DNA of 64,000 bases. Source: JACCXE01 sp963718605. GTDB taxonomy: Bacteria; Actinomycetota; Acidimicrobiia; Acidimicrobiales; JACCXE01. Below, piece by piece: positions 25,834 to 34,711 of this stretch (its first letter is position 1; each line of letters starts with the position of its first letter). Under the pieces are notes generated by a model. It was not told the origin of the DNA and did not search any database. It worked only from the letters and a program-made list of their open reading frames with translations. The stretch lies in contig OY970363.1 in assembly GCA_963718605.1 (NCBI GenBank), positions 2,294,001-2,358,000 of the forward strand, read 5' to 3'. Made by a program: the position numbers and the translations under genes.

Positions 25834-26625
25834 CTAGCCCGATTTGGTCGAGATGCCGCCGTCGCAGGGAATTACTGCCCCCGTGAGGTAGCTGCCGGCG
25901 CGGGAGGACAGGAAGATCGCCAGGCCGGCCACGTCTTCGGGCGTTCCGACTCGTCCCAGAGGCACTCCCTTGGCAACCATCTCCTCGCCGCCCGGTGCGT
26001 CGAGCACGAAGGCCATCATCTTGGACGGGAACGGACCCGGCGCGATCGCGTTCACCGTGATGTTGTCTCGCAACAAGTTGTGCGCCATCTGCCGCGTGAG
26101 GTGGTGCACCGCCGCCTTGCTCGCGGCATACGCGTAGTTGGAGGTTCCCGGGACGTTTATGCCGTCGACGGATCCGATGTTGATCACGCGGGCCGGGTCT
26201 GCCGCGGTGCCAGCGGCGCGCAGCTGGGGGAGCAGCTTCGACGTGAGCTGGAAGAGGCCCTTCACGTTCACGTCGAGCACCTTGTCCCACGCCTCGTCGG
26301 GGAAGTCTTCGATCGGCGCGCCCCAGGTGGCGCCCGCGTTGTTCACGAGGATGTCGACCGTCGGTGTGCGCTCGGCGATCATCGCCGCGAACGCGGTCGC
26401 GCCTTCTTCGCCCGCAATGTTGAACGGCAGCGACACGCACTTGCCCGGGCCCATCTCGTTCAGTTCCGCCGCGGTCTGATCGCACGCCTCGGCCTTGCGC
26501 GCCGTGATGTACACGTCGACTCCGGCCGACACAAAACCCTCGGCGATCATCCGCCCGATGCCGCGGCTTCCGCCCGTGACAACCGCGGTCTTCCCTGCAA
26601 CAGAAAACAATGCGTTGGTATCCAT
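25834..26625 (-). CDS. Short-chain dehydrogenase/reductase (RhlG/FabG-like)
   Basis: A 263-residue classical SDR. TGGSRGIG (residues 18-25) binds NAD(P), NNAG follows, the catalytic Ser is in INIGSVDG and the Tyr-Lys pair is in YAYAASKAA. The sequence SNYAYAASKAAVHHLTRQMA resembles the RhlG-type 3-oxoacyl reductases and other actinobacterial SDRs of lipid metabolism. It has its own probable leaderless promoter and is separated from the upstream operon by a strong hairpin. The substrate is not known; a beta-oxoacyl thioester or alcohol is likely. Confidence 0.92.
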   Translation of the reverse strand: MDTNALFSVAGKTAVVTGGSRGIGRMIAEGFVSAGVDVYITARKAEACDQTAAELNEMGPGKCVSLPFNIAGEEGATAFAAMIAERTPTVDILVNNAGATWGAPIEDFPDEAWDKVLDVNVKGLFQLTSKLLPQLRAAGTAADPARVINIGSVDGINVPGTSNYAYAASKAAVHHLTRQMAHNLLRDNITVNAIAPGPFPSKMMAFVLDAPGGEEMVAKGVPLGRVGTPEDVAGLAIFLSSRAGSYLTGAVIPCDGGISTKSG

Positions 26626-26631
26626 CCGGCG

Positions 26632-26637
26632 AATCTA
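26632..26637 (-). promoter_or_regulatory. -10-like hexamer TAGATT for the SDR gene
   Basis: TAGATT on the minus strand ends 6 nt before ATG 26625, again leaderless geometry. Confidence 0.45.
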
Positions 26638-26674
26638 GGAGAACGCCGTACCAGTTCGTCTGTGGATCGCGCCG

Positions 26675-26722
26675 AATCGCGCGCGGAAGTGCGCCGCGGA
26701 GTGCGCACTTCCGCGCGCGATT
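26675..26722 (-). terminator. Perfect 20-bp hairpin after the PAP2 operon
   Basis: Two perfectly complementary 20-nt arms (26675-26694 and 26703-26722) surround an 8-nt loop, CGCGGAGT. It begins 7 nt after the PAP2 stop on the minus strand and precedes the SDR promoter. There is no T tract, typical of actinobacterial hairpin terminators. Confidence 0.75.
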
Positions 26723-26728
26723 GGTGGG

Positions 26729-27520
26729 TTAGGCGACTGTTCGGCGGCGGGTTGTGACTTTGGCGAATGTGTTCGTCAGGAGCCTGCCGCCGATCAGGTA
26801 GCCGATCGCCAGAACGATCGCGCCGCCGAGAGCATCGGCCCAGTAATGGTTCGCCGTAACGACGATCGCGAACAGCGTCATCAGTGGGTAACTCGCCATC
26901 AGGATCTTGCCCCACAGCGGTTTGATCATCGGCACCAGCACGAACGCGCACCAAGACGACCACGCGAAGTGCAGCGACGGCATGGCCGCGTACTGATTCG
27001 AGATCTTCGACATCGTGCCGCTGTCGAAGGACCACAGCCCGCCGATCTTCTGGAGCGTGTCGACGAAGCCGTAGTGCAGGCCGTGTTGATCGATGAGCCG
27101 CGGCGGCATCAACGGATAGAACGCAAAGCCGAGCAACGCGAGGGCGACGGTGACCGCGAGCGTGTTGCGCCACGTCGGATAGCGCTCGGGTTGCACCCGG
27201 AACAGCATCACGATCGCGACGATCGTCACGATGAAATGCGCCGACCCATAGAAGATGTCCCAGAACTTGATGAAGCCGTGCCACCTGATGAAGGCGTCTT
27301 GAATCGCCTTCTCGTGGAAGGATCCGAGTGCCCGCTCGAAGCGGATGACCTGCTTCGCGTGACGCAGCGCCGGGACCGTCGAGTCGGTCTTCAGCCCCGT
27401 GTTTCGAACCAGCGTGTACACGCCGTAGAAGAGGCCGATGGTGATGAGTTCTCGCCACCAGCGCAGTCGCGGGACGGACGGCTCGATCGTTGTCGTGGTT
27501 GTCGTAGTGGTTGCGCTCAT
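26729..27520 (-). CDS. PAP2 superfamily membrane phosphatase/inositolphosphotransferase-like protein
   Basis: A 263-residue integral membrane protein with about six helices. The PAP2 (AUR1/Ipt1-type) motifs are AAMPSLHFAWS (catalytic His) and NHYWADALGG (His and Asp). A Thr-rich N-terminus (eight consecutive Thr) precedes the first helix. Relatives dephosphorylate or transfer lipid-linked phosphate headgroups in the envelope. It overlaps the flippase-like gene by 4 nt (ATGA), so the two are coupled and may act on the same lipid. Confidence 0.88.
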   Translation of the reverse strand: MSATTTTTTTTIEPSVPRLRWWRELITIGLFYGVYTLVRNTGLKTDSTVPALRHAKQVIRFERALGSFHEKAIQDAFIRWHGFIKFWDIFYGSAHFIVTIVAIVMLFRVQPERYPTWRNTLAVTVALALLGFAFYPLMPPRLIDQHGLHYGFVDTLQKIGGLWSFDSGTMSKISNQYAAMPSLHFAWSSWCAFVLVPMIKPLWGKILMASYPLMTLFAIVVTANHYWADALGGAIVLAIGYLIGGRLLTNTFAKVTTRRRTVA

Positions 27521-28473
27521 GTGGCCGCAGGCACTTTACGCGTGCCCCCCGCCGCGAACGCAGGCGCACCGGCGAGGCTGACGATCAGGGTGCAGGCGTA
27601 CACGAGCACGCCGAGGCTGATCGCCTGGTCGCTGCTGACGCCGAGCGGGTGCAGAAACACGTAGAGCGCACCCTCGCGTACGCCCAGTCCGCCGATCGTG
27701 ATGGGCAGCGTCTGCACGATCGCGACCGCCGGAAAGAAGGCCAGGATCGCGGTGAACCCGACGTGCAGGCCGAGCGCTTGGCTGGCCAGGAACACGTAGA
27801 CGAGCACGCTGAGTTGGTAGACGACGCCGGCACCGATCACTTCGAGCGCGAGCATCGGGCGGCGACGGAACCGGTCGACTCCGAGGTGGATCGCGCCGGT
27901 GAAGCGCTTCCAGCCGTCGGCGCCGCTCATGCGCGCGCCGATCTTGGGATGCGCGGCCGCGACCAGCACCGCGCCGAGCGAGAACAGCGTCCCCGCGCCG
28001 ATGAACGCCGCCAGCGCCGTTGCGCGATCGAGGTGGCGCAGGGTCGGGTTGAGCGCGAGCCCGGTGAAGGTGAGCGCGGGCAGCACGATCCAACCGCTGA
28101 GGCGCTCGAGCACCACCGACGCGAACGGGGCCGCCTTGTCGCCGGTTTCGCTACCGAGGCGCGTCACGCGCAGCACATCGCCGCCCACCGTCGACGGCAG
28201 GAAGTTCCCGACGAACAGCGACGCCAAGTAGTGCCGCGTGAGACGGATCAGCGGTGACCGGACGTCGAGCGTGGCCAGCACGCGCTGCCAGCGGAAGGCC
28301 GACAACACGATCCCGATGAAGGTGAAGGCGAGCGCGGCAACCAGCAACGCCGTGTTGTGCGCGTTGCGGTGGGGGAGCAAGTGGGACAGGTGCACCCGTC
28401 GGCCGAGCACGAATGCAATCAACACCGTCGCGGCCAAACGCGCGGCAACCGTGACTCGTTGCCGGTTGAACAC
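27517..28473 (-). CDS. Flippase-like lysylphosphatidylglycerol synthase transmembrane domain protein (UPF0104)
   Basis: A 318-residue membrane protein with about eight helices, of the UPF0104/AglD/MprF-flippase family. Typical blocks are LASLFVGNFLPSTVGGDVLR, a family signature, and PITIGGLGVREGALY near the C-terminus. Members probably move or bind polar or glycosylated lipids. The start is GTG, preceded at 7 nt by TAACTT on the minus strand. It is divergent from the lipoprotein gene, with which it shares an overlapping promoter. Confidence 0.9.
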   Translation of the reverse strand: MFNRQRVTVAARLAATVLIAFVLGRRVHLSHLLPHRNAHNTALLVAALAFTFIGIVLSAFRWQRVLATLDVRSPLIRLTRHYLASLFVGNFLPSTVGGDVLRVTRLGSETGDKAAPFASVVLERLSGWIVLPALTFTGLALNPTLRHLDRATALAAFIGAGTLFSLGAVLVAAAHPKIGARMSGADGWKRFTGAIHLGVDRFRRRPMLALEVIGAGVVYQLSVLVYVFLASQALGLHVGFTAILAFFPAVAIVQTLPITIGGLGVREGALYVFLHPLGVSSDQAISLGVLVYACTLIVSLAGAPAFAAGGTRKVPAAT

Positions 28474-28479
28474 GCCGCG

Positions 28480-28486
28480 TAAGTTA
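28480..28486. promoter_or_regulatory. Overlapping divergent -10 elements (TAAGTT / TAACTT)
   Basis: The heptamer TAAGTTA carries TAAGTT on the plus strand (28480-28485, 7 nt before TTG 28493) and TAACTT on the minus strand (28486-28481, 7 nt before GTG 28473). The spacing to both start codons is equal, so transcription would be mutually exclusive and leaderless both ways. Confidence 0.55.
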
Positions 28487-28492
28487 CTGCCC

Positions 28493-29116
28493 TTGCTCCG
28501 AATTGCCTGGTTGCCCCGTCGCGTCGCGGTTGCGACCGTCCTACTGGTAGCGGTCGCATCGGCGGCCTGCGTCGGCGGCGGTCAGCCCGGGCCGACCGCG
28601 CACCCCGATCAGGTGGTGCGCGACGCGCCGCGCATCACCGTCGCCCTCGGCACCGCCCGCGTGCTCGGCGCCGCCCCGAAGGTGACCGCCACCGGCATTG
28701 TCAGCTTCGCCACGGGCGAGGACCAGCTCGACGTGCAGGGCCTGCGCAAGAACGACCCGCCGTTTGGCGTCACCGAGCCCGCCGCGGTGCTCGACCTGCT
28801 GCGCGGCGTGGTGAAGGTCACGTCCTTCGGGGGCGCCGAGGTGCAAGGCATCGGGACCAAGCGCTACGAGGTGGACATCGACCTCGCCAAAGCGATCGCG
28901 GCCACGCCGGTGGAGCGCCGCGCCGATCTGCACGTCCTCGACGGCAAGCTGGGCAAGGACCAGGCGTTGTGGGCCGACGTCTTCGTCGACACGCACGGCC
29001 GTGTGCGGCGCGTGTTGCTTCCCGTGCACACGTCGATGATTCGTCCCTATGGTGACGACGACCGCATTCCTCAGCTAGTCAGCGTCGACTATTCGGATTT
29101 CGGAGTCGCCCAATGA
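28493..29116 (+). CDS. Putative lipoprotein of unknown function
   Basis: About 207 residues. A signal sequence (RRVAVATVLLVAVASAAC) ends in a weak lipobox, so lipidation is likely but not certain. The mature part has alternating strands (GATGIVSFATGEDQLDVQGL-like pattern) reminiscent of LppX/LprG-type lipid-carrier folds, but I cannot assign it. TTG 28493 is chosen for the TAAGTT 7 nt upstream; TTG 28511 also gives a good signal peptide. The stop overlaps the hydrolase start (ATGA). Confidence 0.75.
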   Translation: MLRIAWLPRRVAVATVLLVAVASAACVGGGQPGPTAHPDQVVRDAPRITVALGTARVLGAAPKVTATGIVSFATGEDQLDVQGLRKNDPPFGVTEPAAVLDLLRGVVKVTSFGGAEVQGIGTKRYEVDIDLAKAIAATPVERRADLHVLDGKLGKDQALWADVFVDTHGRVRRVLLPVHTSMIRPYGDDDRIPQLVSVDYSDFGVAQ

Positions 29117-29949
29117 ACAGCCGCATCCTCAGCGTGAACGACGTCGACCTCGAGGTCATCGAGTCCGGCGTAGGTGGCCGCCCGCTGCTGCTGGTCCACG
29201 GCTTCGGCGGGTCCAAGGAAGACTTCACCGACTACTTGCCGCGTCTCGGCGCGATGGGCTGGCACGCGCTAGCGCCGGATCTCCGCGGGCACGGAGGCAG
29301 CAGCAAGCCGACCGACGAGTCCGCGTATTCGCTCGCCGGCATCGCCGACGACCTGAACGAGCTCGTCTCCGCGCTCGGCTGGGACACCGCCACTGTGCTC
29401 GGCCACTCGATGGGCGGCATGGCGGTGCAGCTGTTCGTGCTGGCCCACCCCGAGCGTTTCTCGGCGCTCATCCTCATGGACACGAGCCACACGCTGCCCG
29501 ACCACGTCGACGCTGACACGATCGCGCTCGGCCAGGCCGTCGTACGCGACGGCGGTACGGAACTGCTCGTCGAGATCGGGCGCAAGGCCACCGAGCCGAG
29601 CCCGCTCGACACGCTGCCCTATTTGGCGATGATCGCCGCCGACCCTGCGTACAAAGCCTGGTCCGAACAGAAGACGCTCAACTTCACGGGCCCCGCGTGG
29701 GCGGCGCTGGCGGGGGACATGGCCGCACAGGAGGACAGGCTTGACGCGCTCGCAACCGTCGCGGTGCCCACCCTCGTGATCTGTGGCGAGCAGGACGACG
29801 GGTTCATGAAGCAGTCGATCGCGATGAGCGAAGCGATTCCGGGTGCGCAACTCGCCGTGATCGCCGGCGGCGGGCACAGCCCGCAGTTCGAGGCGCGCGA
29901 ACTGTGGTGGGCCGCCGTCTCGGGCTTTCTGAACCGCTTGCCCGCTTAG
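29113..29949 (+). CDS. Alpha/beta hydrolase
   Basis: A 278-residue hydrolase. LLVHGFGGSKEDF forms the oxyanion region, the nucleophile is Ser99 in GHSMGG, the acid lies in ICGEQDDGFM and the His in GGGHSPQFE. It resembles 3-oxoadipate enol-lactonase/haloperoxidase-type hydrolases, and no substrate can be given. It is translated with the preceding lipoprotein by a 4-nt overlap. Its stop overlaps the stop of the convergent gene. Confidence 0.92.
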   Translation: MNSRILSVNDVDLEVIESGVGGRPLLLVHGFGGSKEDFTDYLPRLGAMGWHALAPDLRGHGGSSKPTDESAYSLAGIADDLNELVSALGWDTATVLGHSMGGMAVQLFVLAHPERFSALILMDTSHTLPDHVDADTIALGQAVVRDGGTELLVEIGRKATEPSPLDTLPYLAMIAADPAYKAWSEQKTLNFTGPAWAALAGDMAAQEDRLDALATVAVPTLVICGEQDDGFMKQSIAMSEAIPGAQLAVIAGGGHSPQFEARELWWAAVSGFLNRLPA

Positions 29950-30596
29950 CCCACCGAGGTATCCGGCGCCGGCCCCTCAGTCAGGAAGATTTCGGCGATG
30001 CGCGTGCGGGTGACCGAGATGATGCGGATTTCGATCGACACGAGGATCTTCCCCCGTTTGGCGTCGATCCGCTGCGGTGTGAGCGGCGCGTGGGGATACA
30101 AGGTCACCTGGTAGCCGCGCTTCTTCAGGGTGCTCGTGATGCGGAATTCCACGGCGGCCTCGGGTTCCTCGTCCACGAAGGCCACGCGCCGGATCTCGCT
30201 GCACGCGTTGCGACACCGCCCGTTACCGAGGCGATGGTCCCGAGCGACAACGCCCGGCAGCTGCAACCCGTCGGCAATTTCGGCGAGGCGACCCGTCGAG
30301 GGCGTGGCTCCGTGGGTCGCCAGCGGCAGCAGCGCGACCGCGACCATCATGGCCAGCGCCGTGATCCAGGTCCGATGCCGCTCGGTCGCCGCGAGCCCCC
30401 ACGCGAGCAGCGCCGCGGGTAACGCGAGCAGGGATCCAACGATCAGCGTCGGCGATCGAAAGCCGCCGAGTGCAAACACACGACTCATGACGACGGCGAT
30501 CACCAGCCATGTGACCACGGCGACGGCGGCGAGACGCCAGCCTGGCCACGCGCTCGGTTCGTCTGCGACGTGTAGCGCGCGTTCGAGTGCCGTCAA
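29946..30596 (-). CDS. Small membrane protein of unknown function
   Basis: A 216-residue protein with three membrane helices in the first half (LAAVAVVTWLVIAVVMS, LIVGSLLALPAALLAWGLA, ITALAMMVAVALLPLA) and a soluble C-terminal half. Two cysteines (GRCRNACSE) may form a small loop. I do not recognise a family. Its ATG overlaps the stop of the anchored secreted protein gene, making it the third gene of a minus-strand operon with the 31723-33564 binding protein. Confidence 0.7.
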   Translation of the reverse strand: MTALERALHVADEPSAWPGWRLAAVAVVTWLVIAVVMSRVFALGGFRSPTLIVGSLLALPAALLAWGLAATERHRTWITALAMMVAVALLPLATHGATPSTGRLAEIADGLQLPGVVARDHRLGNGRCRNACSEIRRVAFVDEEPEAAVEFRITSTLKKRGYQVTLYPHAPLTPQRIDAKRGKILVSIEIRIISVTRTRIAEIFLTEGPAPDTSVG

Positions 30597-31678
30597 ATGG
30601 CGAAGGAGCGGCGGCGTCGACGCACGACGAGTACGCCGACGAGACCGAACAACCCCGGCAGCCCGACCAACCCGGCGACCACGGCCAACGCCGAGGGAGC
30701 TTTGGCCGTAGCGCTGAGCCGGCGGCTCTGACCGAGCGCGGCGGCGGGCGGACCGGTGAACTGTTCGTTCACACCCAAACCGATGCCGGCGATGTCCGCG
30801 TCGGGCGTGAGGTCGAGCGACGACAAGTCGTTGGACGACGAGCCCTGCCCCTGGCCCTCGCTCGGATAAACGCCGCCGGAGAAGTCCGGTGCGGTGAAGC
30901 CGTCGGTCGGCTCGGCGTTCTTGAGCGGGTCGAGCAGTTCAAAGGGCTTGTCGTACTTGGAGTTCGTGAAGTTGATTCGGAGCGTGTATTCGGTGTTGAT
31001 GCCAGGAATGAGGCTGCTCAGATACACCTTCACGTCGTACACGTCCTGCTTGACCAGCCAGCCGCCGCGCGCGGGGATCTCGCCCGGACCGCCCCCGCCC
31101 GGAGGCGTGTCGTTCGGGTCTCCGTCGCCGCCGCCGTACACCAGCGTGTCAATTTCCTCGGCCGGCGGACGGACGATCGGCATGACCGGTGCGAGCGGTG
31201 TCTGTTCCAGCAGCCGCAGCACGTAGCTGATGTCGCTCTGGCCGGGGTAGTTCTGGCCCAGGTAGTGATCTTCCTGGTCGAAGATCCTGACGTTCAGCTG
31301 CCCGACCGCTAGGGATTTCAACCCCGCAGCGACCAGGGCAAGATCGGGAACGGTCGCTACTGGCTTGTAATCAAGCGTGAAGTAGGCGAAGTTCAGGGCG
31401 TCCGGGTTGGGGTCGCGCTTGAATTTGATGCGGTACACGTCGCATGTCGCCGAATCGGGGACCTCGCGACAACCCGTAGGCGAGGCGGTCAGCACCGGGT
31501 CTTCCACCTGGAGGTCGGTGGACTTATGGATCCATTCGTCGCCCGCCTTGAGCACCGCGTCGGGCTTGACGTCGGCCACGAGCGGTTCGGCCCCGACCGT
31601 GGTGGTCGGGGCGACCATCGCGAACGTGGCGATGGCAACGAGGACAGCGGCGCCGGTTACGGCGAGAATGCGTCGCAT
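30593..31678 (-). CDS. Secreted, C-terminally membrane-anchored protein of LIV locus B
   Basis: About 361 residues from ATG 31678. A signal peptide (ILAVTGAAVLVAIATFAMVA) leads to an extracytoplasmic domain with a cysteine pair (GCREVPDSATC) and a Gly/Pro-rich segment. A C-terminal helix (ALAVVAGLVGLPGLFGLVGV) is followed by a strongly basic end. An in-frame ATG at 31726 overlaps the binding-protein stop (ATGA) and is the alternative start. It has the same architecture and operon partner type as the 7358-8716 protein, though I see no long sequence identity. Function is unknown. Confidence 0.78.
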   Translation of the reverse strand: MRRILAVTGAAVLVAIATFAMVAPTTTVGAEPLVADVKPDAVLKAGDEWIHKSTDLQVEDPVLTASPTGCREVPDSATCDVYRIKFKRDPNPDALNFAYFTLDYKPVATVPDLALVAAGLKSLAVGQLNVRIFDQEDHYLGQNYPGQSDISYVLRLLEQTPLAPVMPIVRPPAEEIDTLVYGGGDGDPNDTPPGGGGPGEIPARGGWLVKQDVYDVKVYLSSLIPGINTEYTLRINFTNSKYDKPFELLDPLKNAEPTDGFTAPDFSGGVYPSEGQGQGSSSNDLSSLDLTPDADIAGIGLGVNEQFTGPPAAALGQSRRLSATAKAPSALAVVAGLVGLPGLFGLVGVLVVRRRRRSFAI

Positions 31679-31722
31679 GGCCTGAGGGTACCGTGCCGAT
31701 CGTGGGATTGAGGTAGCGCGCG

Positions 31723-33564
31723 TCATGTTGTTTTAAGCAACGCGAAGCCGCCATAGCCGTTGCACGGGTCGGCCGACGGGTTCCGCATCGTCTTCACGTC
31801 CTGCGCCGGGAATTGGCCCTCGAGGAAGCGGCGGCCGCCGACGACCATGCGCCAGCAGCCCGGGTTCGACCCGTTCGGAGGTACCGGCCCCGCGTCCCAC
31901 CACATGGCGACGCCGTCTTTCACGCAGCTGTAGTCGTCGAGGTCGTAGAAGCAGGCCGGCGTGCCGGGGTCGTCCGAGGCGATCTTCGGAATGGCGTGGT
32001 AGCCCTTGTCGATCGACGTCGGGCCGAGCCGCGGACCCGCCACTTGGATGCCGGTGAAGAGCTGGCGCAGCCGCTCGTACAGCGCGCAGGCGCGGGCACG
32101 CACGTCGGTGTCCGGCGCTTGCGGGTCGGCATCCTTGTACGCCAGGAAGCAGGGCTCTTGCGCAAACTCGATCTTCTTGGTCTGGTAGCTCACGACCCAC
32201 GCGTGGCCGCCGAAGGACCGGGGGTTTTGATAACGGGTGCCGACGAAACCGTCGGTTTCGCCGTCTCCGATAAGGATCCACTCGGGGAAGTACTGGTTTT
32301 TCTGGGCCGAGGCGCTGAACTTCGTCTCAATCCCCCCGGGCCAGAGCACCGTGGTCACCGGGCCACCCGCCTGGTTGGGGTCGGAGAACTTCGCGACCAT
32401 GTCGTCGGCGTACTTCGACAAGGTCCCCGCGTCCTCCGCGTAACAACACTGCTCCCAGGTGGCTTCGGGGATCTTGCCGGGCTGGCGGATGGGGCACTGC
32501 GCCTCGATGTTGGCCATCACGAGCTCTTTCATTTTCTTGAGCTCGGGGTGGGTCGGGTCGGTTGTGTAGACGATTCCGTAGCGCCGCGGCCTGCCGTTGA
32601 GCGCGTCGCCGGCGAAGGAGGTCGGGTAGGGCTTGATCTGCTTACAGATGAAGTCGGTGTATTCCTGCGCCTGAATTTCGAGCGTCGGGCTGTAGCCCCA
32701 GATCAGTTTGGGGAACTTTTTGTAGAACGACGCCTCTTTGCCGAGGAACGACCCGAAGTTGAGTACGCCGTGGCGCGCCATCGCGTCGAGGTAGGCGTCG
32801 TTCGAGCCGAGGGAGTCCGAGACCACGGCAAACGGCTTGACGGTCTTGAAGTTGTCCTCGGCGTCCGCCCGCTTCTGCTCAGGCCCGGAGTCGCTATCGC
32901 CGCCGTAATAGACGTAGATGTGAACTTCGCGGCAGTACGTCTGGTACCGGTCGTTGAAGTACTTGGCCCAGCCCCGCAGCAAGCGAACGTAGACGTGGTC
33001 ATCGGGGCCTTCAGGCGCCTTTGTGTCGTAATACGTGTTCGCCTTACGGCTCTCGTCGCCGCGGCTCGTCGCAGTATCGATGATGCCGCCATCGAAGTAG
33101 AAGAGGATCCGGACCTCATCCTTGGTAACGCCCTGATAGGTGGCGCCACCGTTCTCGTTGCACTTCTGGTAGTCGGGCACGCACGGCGGCGCCAGCGGGT
33201 CCTCGGTTTGCTTGGGCCCCTTGGCCGTTTGCACGCAGCGTTTAGTGGACCGGTTCTTGCCCGGGTCAGTCGGCGGGAGCAGTCCGTTTCCGTCACCGTC
33301 GCCGCCTTCCGCGCCTCCAGTGTTGATGGACGAGCTGTTCCCGAGCCCAAACTGGTCGAAATTGCCGACGGGAGGTGGAACGGAGTCGTCCGACGGCGGC
33401 ACGGGCGCGTACTCGAGCGTGGTCGACGGGTTGGTCTGGGGCAGGTTCAGCGCGCTCGGCAAAACTGCGAGGGCGATCAACAGCCCACCGATCAAAAGCA
33501 GCAGGGGAACGCCCTTGCGGACGTTCTGCGATCCGGCGCGGCTGGGTAGGACGACTGACGCCAT
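31723..33564 (-). CDS. Membrane-anchored LIV-type substrate-binding protein, paralogue of 8713-10338
   Basis: A 613-residue type I periplasmic binding protein with an N-terminal anchor helix (residues about 19-40) and a long Ser/Pro/Gly-rich linker. The cysteine-bearing entry (DPLAPPC ... NGGATYQGVTKDEVRI) matches that of the locus A protein. It has many cysteines (such as QCCYAED and PACFYDLDDYSC), suggesting several disulfides. The ligand is unknown. TAGAGT lies 9 nt before the ATG. It is divergent from moxR and probably serves the LivHM/MFS-LivFG proteins encoded downstream of moxR. Confidence 0.85.
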   Translation of the reverse strand: MASVVLPSRAGSQNVRKGVPLLLLIGGLLIALAVLPSALNLPQTNPSTTLEYAPVPPSDDSVPPPVGNFDQFGLGNSSSINTGGAEGGDGDGNGLLPPTDPGKNRSTKRCVQTAKGPKQTEDPLAPPCVPDYQKCNENGGATYQGVTKDEVRILFYFDGGIIDTATSRGDESRKANTYYDTKAPEGPDDHVYVRLLRGWAKYFNDRYQTYCREVHIYVYYGGDSDSGPEQKRADAEDNFKTVKPFAVVSDSLGSNDAYLDAMARHGVLNFGSFLGKEASFYKKFPKLIWGYSPTLEIQAQEYTDFICKQIKPYPTSFAGDALNGRPRRYGIVYTTDPTHPELKKMKELVMANIEAQCPIRQPGKIPEATWEQCCYAEDAGTLSKYADDMVAKFSDPNQAGGPVTTVLWPGGIETKFSASAQKNQYFPEWILIGDGETDGFVGTRYQNPRSFGGHAWVVSYQTKKIEFAQEPCFLAYKDADPQAPDTDVRARACALYERLRQLFTGIQVAGPRLGPTSIDKGYHAIPKIASDDPGTPACFYDLDDYSCVKDGVAMWWDAGPVPPNGSNPGCWRMVVGGRRFLEGQFPAQDVKTMRNPSADPCNGYGGFALLKTT

Positions 33565-33573
33565 AGTGCGGTG

Positions 33574-33579
33574 ACTCTA
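33574..33579 (-). promoter_or_regulatory. -10-like hexamer TAGAGT for the locus B binding protein
   Basis: TAGAGT on the minus strand ends 9 nt before ATG 33564. The 33565-33677 divergent region also contains GTGACGGTCAC (33612-33622), an imperfect dyad that could bind a regulator. Confidence 0.4.
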
Positions 33580-33666
33580 CCGAAAGATTGCCCAAAAGCG
33601 TCACCAGGGTCTGTGACGGTCACGTGAACGGTCTGGTCTGACCCGGTTTCGTTGGGTTAGACGACA

Positions 33667-33672
33667 TATGCT
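33667..33672 (+). promoter_or_regulatory. -10-like hexamer TATGCT for the moxR operon
   Basis: TATGCT ends 5 nt before ATG 33678. It is the probable head of the plus-strand run that continues to about 48927. Confidence 0.45.
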
Positions 33673-33677
33673 GCGCT

Positions 33678-34694
33678 ATGGCTCCTCGCAAACCTGCCTC
33701 GCGCACGCTCGCGACCGCGCGCAGCTCGTCCACCGGCTCGTTGAACCCGCAAACGTTCAAGAAGAACTTTGACAAGGTCGTCGAGAACATCGAGACCGTT
33801 CTAAAGGGCAAAACGGACGTAGTGCGCCTCGCGTTCGTAGCAATTCTGTGTGAAGGGCACATCCTCTTTGAGGACGTGCCGGGCACCGGCAAGACTGTCT
33901 TGGCTCGGGCGATCGCACAGTCGATCAATGCTTCGACCCAGCGCGTGCAGTGCACGCCGGACATGCTGCCGGGCGACATCACCGGATCGTCGATCCTCGA
34001 TCAGAAGAAGGGGACGTTCGAGTTCCGGCCCGGTCCGGTGTTCTGCAACGTCCTGCTGGCCGACGAAATCAACCGCGCCACCCCGAAGACGCAGTCCTCG
34101 CTGCTTGAGGCGATGGCCGAGCGCCGCGTGTCGGCCGACGCCGTCACCTATGACCTGCCGCGGCCGTTCTTGGTGCTGGCCACGCAGAACCCGATCGAAC
34201 AGGCCGGAACCTTCCCACTGCCTGAAGCCCAGCTTGACCGTTTCTTGTTCAAGATGAGCCTCGGCTACATGGACCGCGGCGCCGAGCACGACGTGATGTT
34301 CGCCAACGCCAAGCAGCTGTCGATCGAAGAGCTCGGCCCGGTGACCGACACCAAAGAGATCGACAAGATGATCGCGTTCGCGAGTGACATCGAGATCTCG
34401 GACGAAGTCGCGTATTACATCGTCGACCTCGTGCAGGCGAGCCGCAACGACGCCAACATCGCCATGGGCGGCTCGCCCCGCGCCACGATCGCGCTCCTCC
34501 GCGCCTCGCGCGTGCTCGCGGCGTCCGACGGTCGCAGCCATGTGTATCCCGACGATGTGCGCCGGGTGCTGCCCTACGTGATGGCCCACCGCATCGTGCT
34601 GAACCCAGACGCCATCCTGCGCGGCGAAGATGTCAGCAACGTGCTCGATCGGGTCACCAACCAGGTCAAGCCGCCAGTTACCGCTAAGGCGTAA
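33678..34694 (+). CDS. MoxR-type AAA+ ATPase
   Basis: A 338-residue AAA+ protein. Walker A VPGTGKT is at residues 67-73, Walker B LLADEINRA has Asp129/Glu130, and the sensor region reads LATQNPIEQAGTFPLPEAQ, a MoxR signature. MoxR proteins act as chaperones for assembly or activation of partner complexes, commonly encoded with DUF58 and transglutaminase-like proteins as here. A basic Ser/Thr-rich N-terminal 20 residues precedes the fold. It starts the long operon that leads into LIV locus B. Confidence 0.95.
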   Translation: MAPRKPASRTLATARSSSTGSLNPQTFKKNFDKVVENIETVLKGKTDVVRLAFVAILCEGHILFEDVPGTGKTVLARAIAQSINASTQRVQCTPDMLPGDITGSSILDQKKGTFEFRPGPVFCNVLLADEINRATPKTQSSLLEAMAERRVSADAVTYDLPRPFLVLATQNPIEQAGTFPLPEAQLDRFLFKMSLGYMDRGAEHDVMFANAKQLSIEELGPVTDTKEIDKMIAFASDIEISDEVAYYIVDLVQASRNDANIAMGGSPRATIALLRASRVLAASDGRSHVYPDDVRRVLPYVMAHRIVLNPDAILRGEDVSNVLDRVTNQVKPPVTAKA

Positions 34695-34711
34695 GGCCAC
34701 CCAACCTCTTT

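Noticed and set aside
31813..33549. 578-residue plus-strand open frame opposite the locus B binding protein
   Set aside because: Val/Arg-rich shadow without motifs. The minus strand has the anchor helix and binding-protein blocks.
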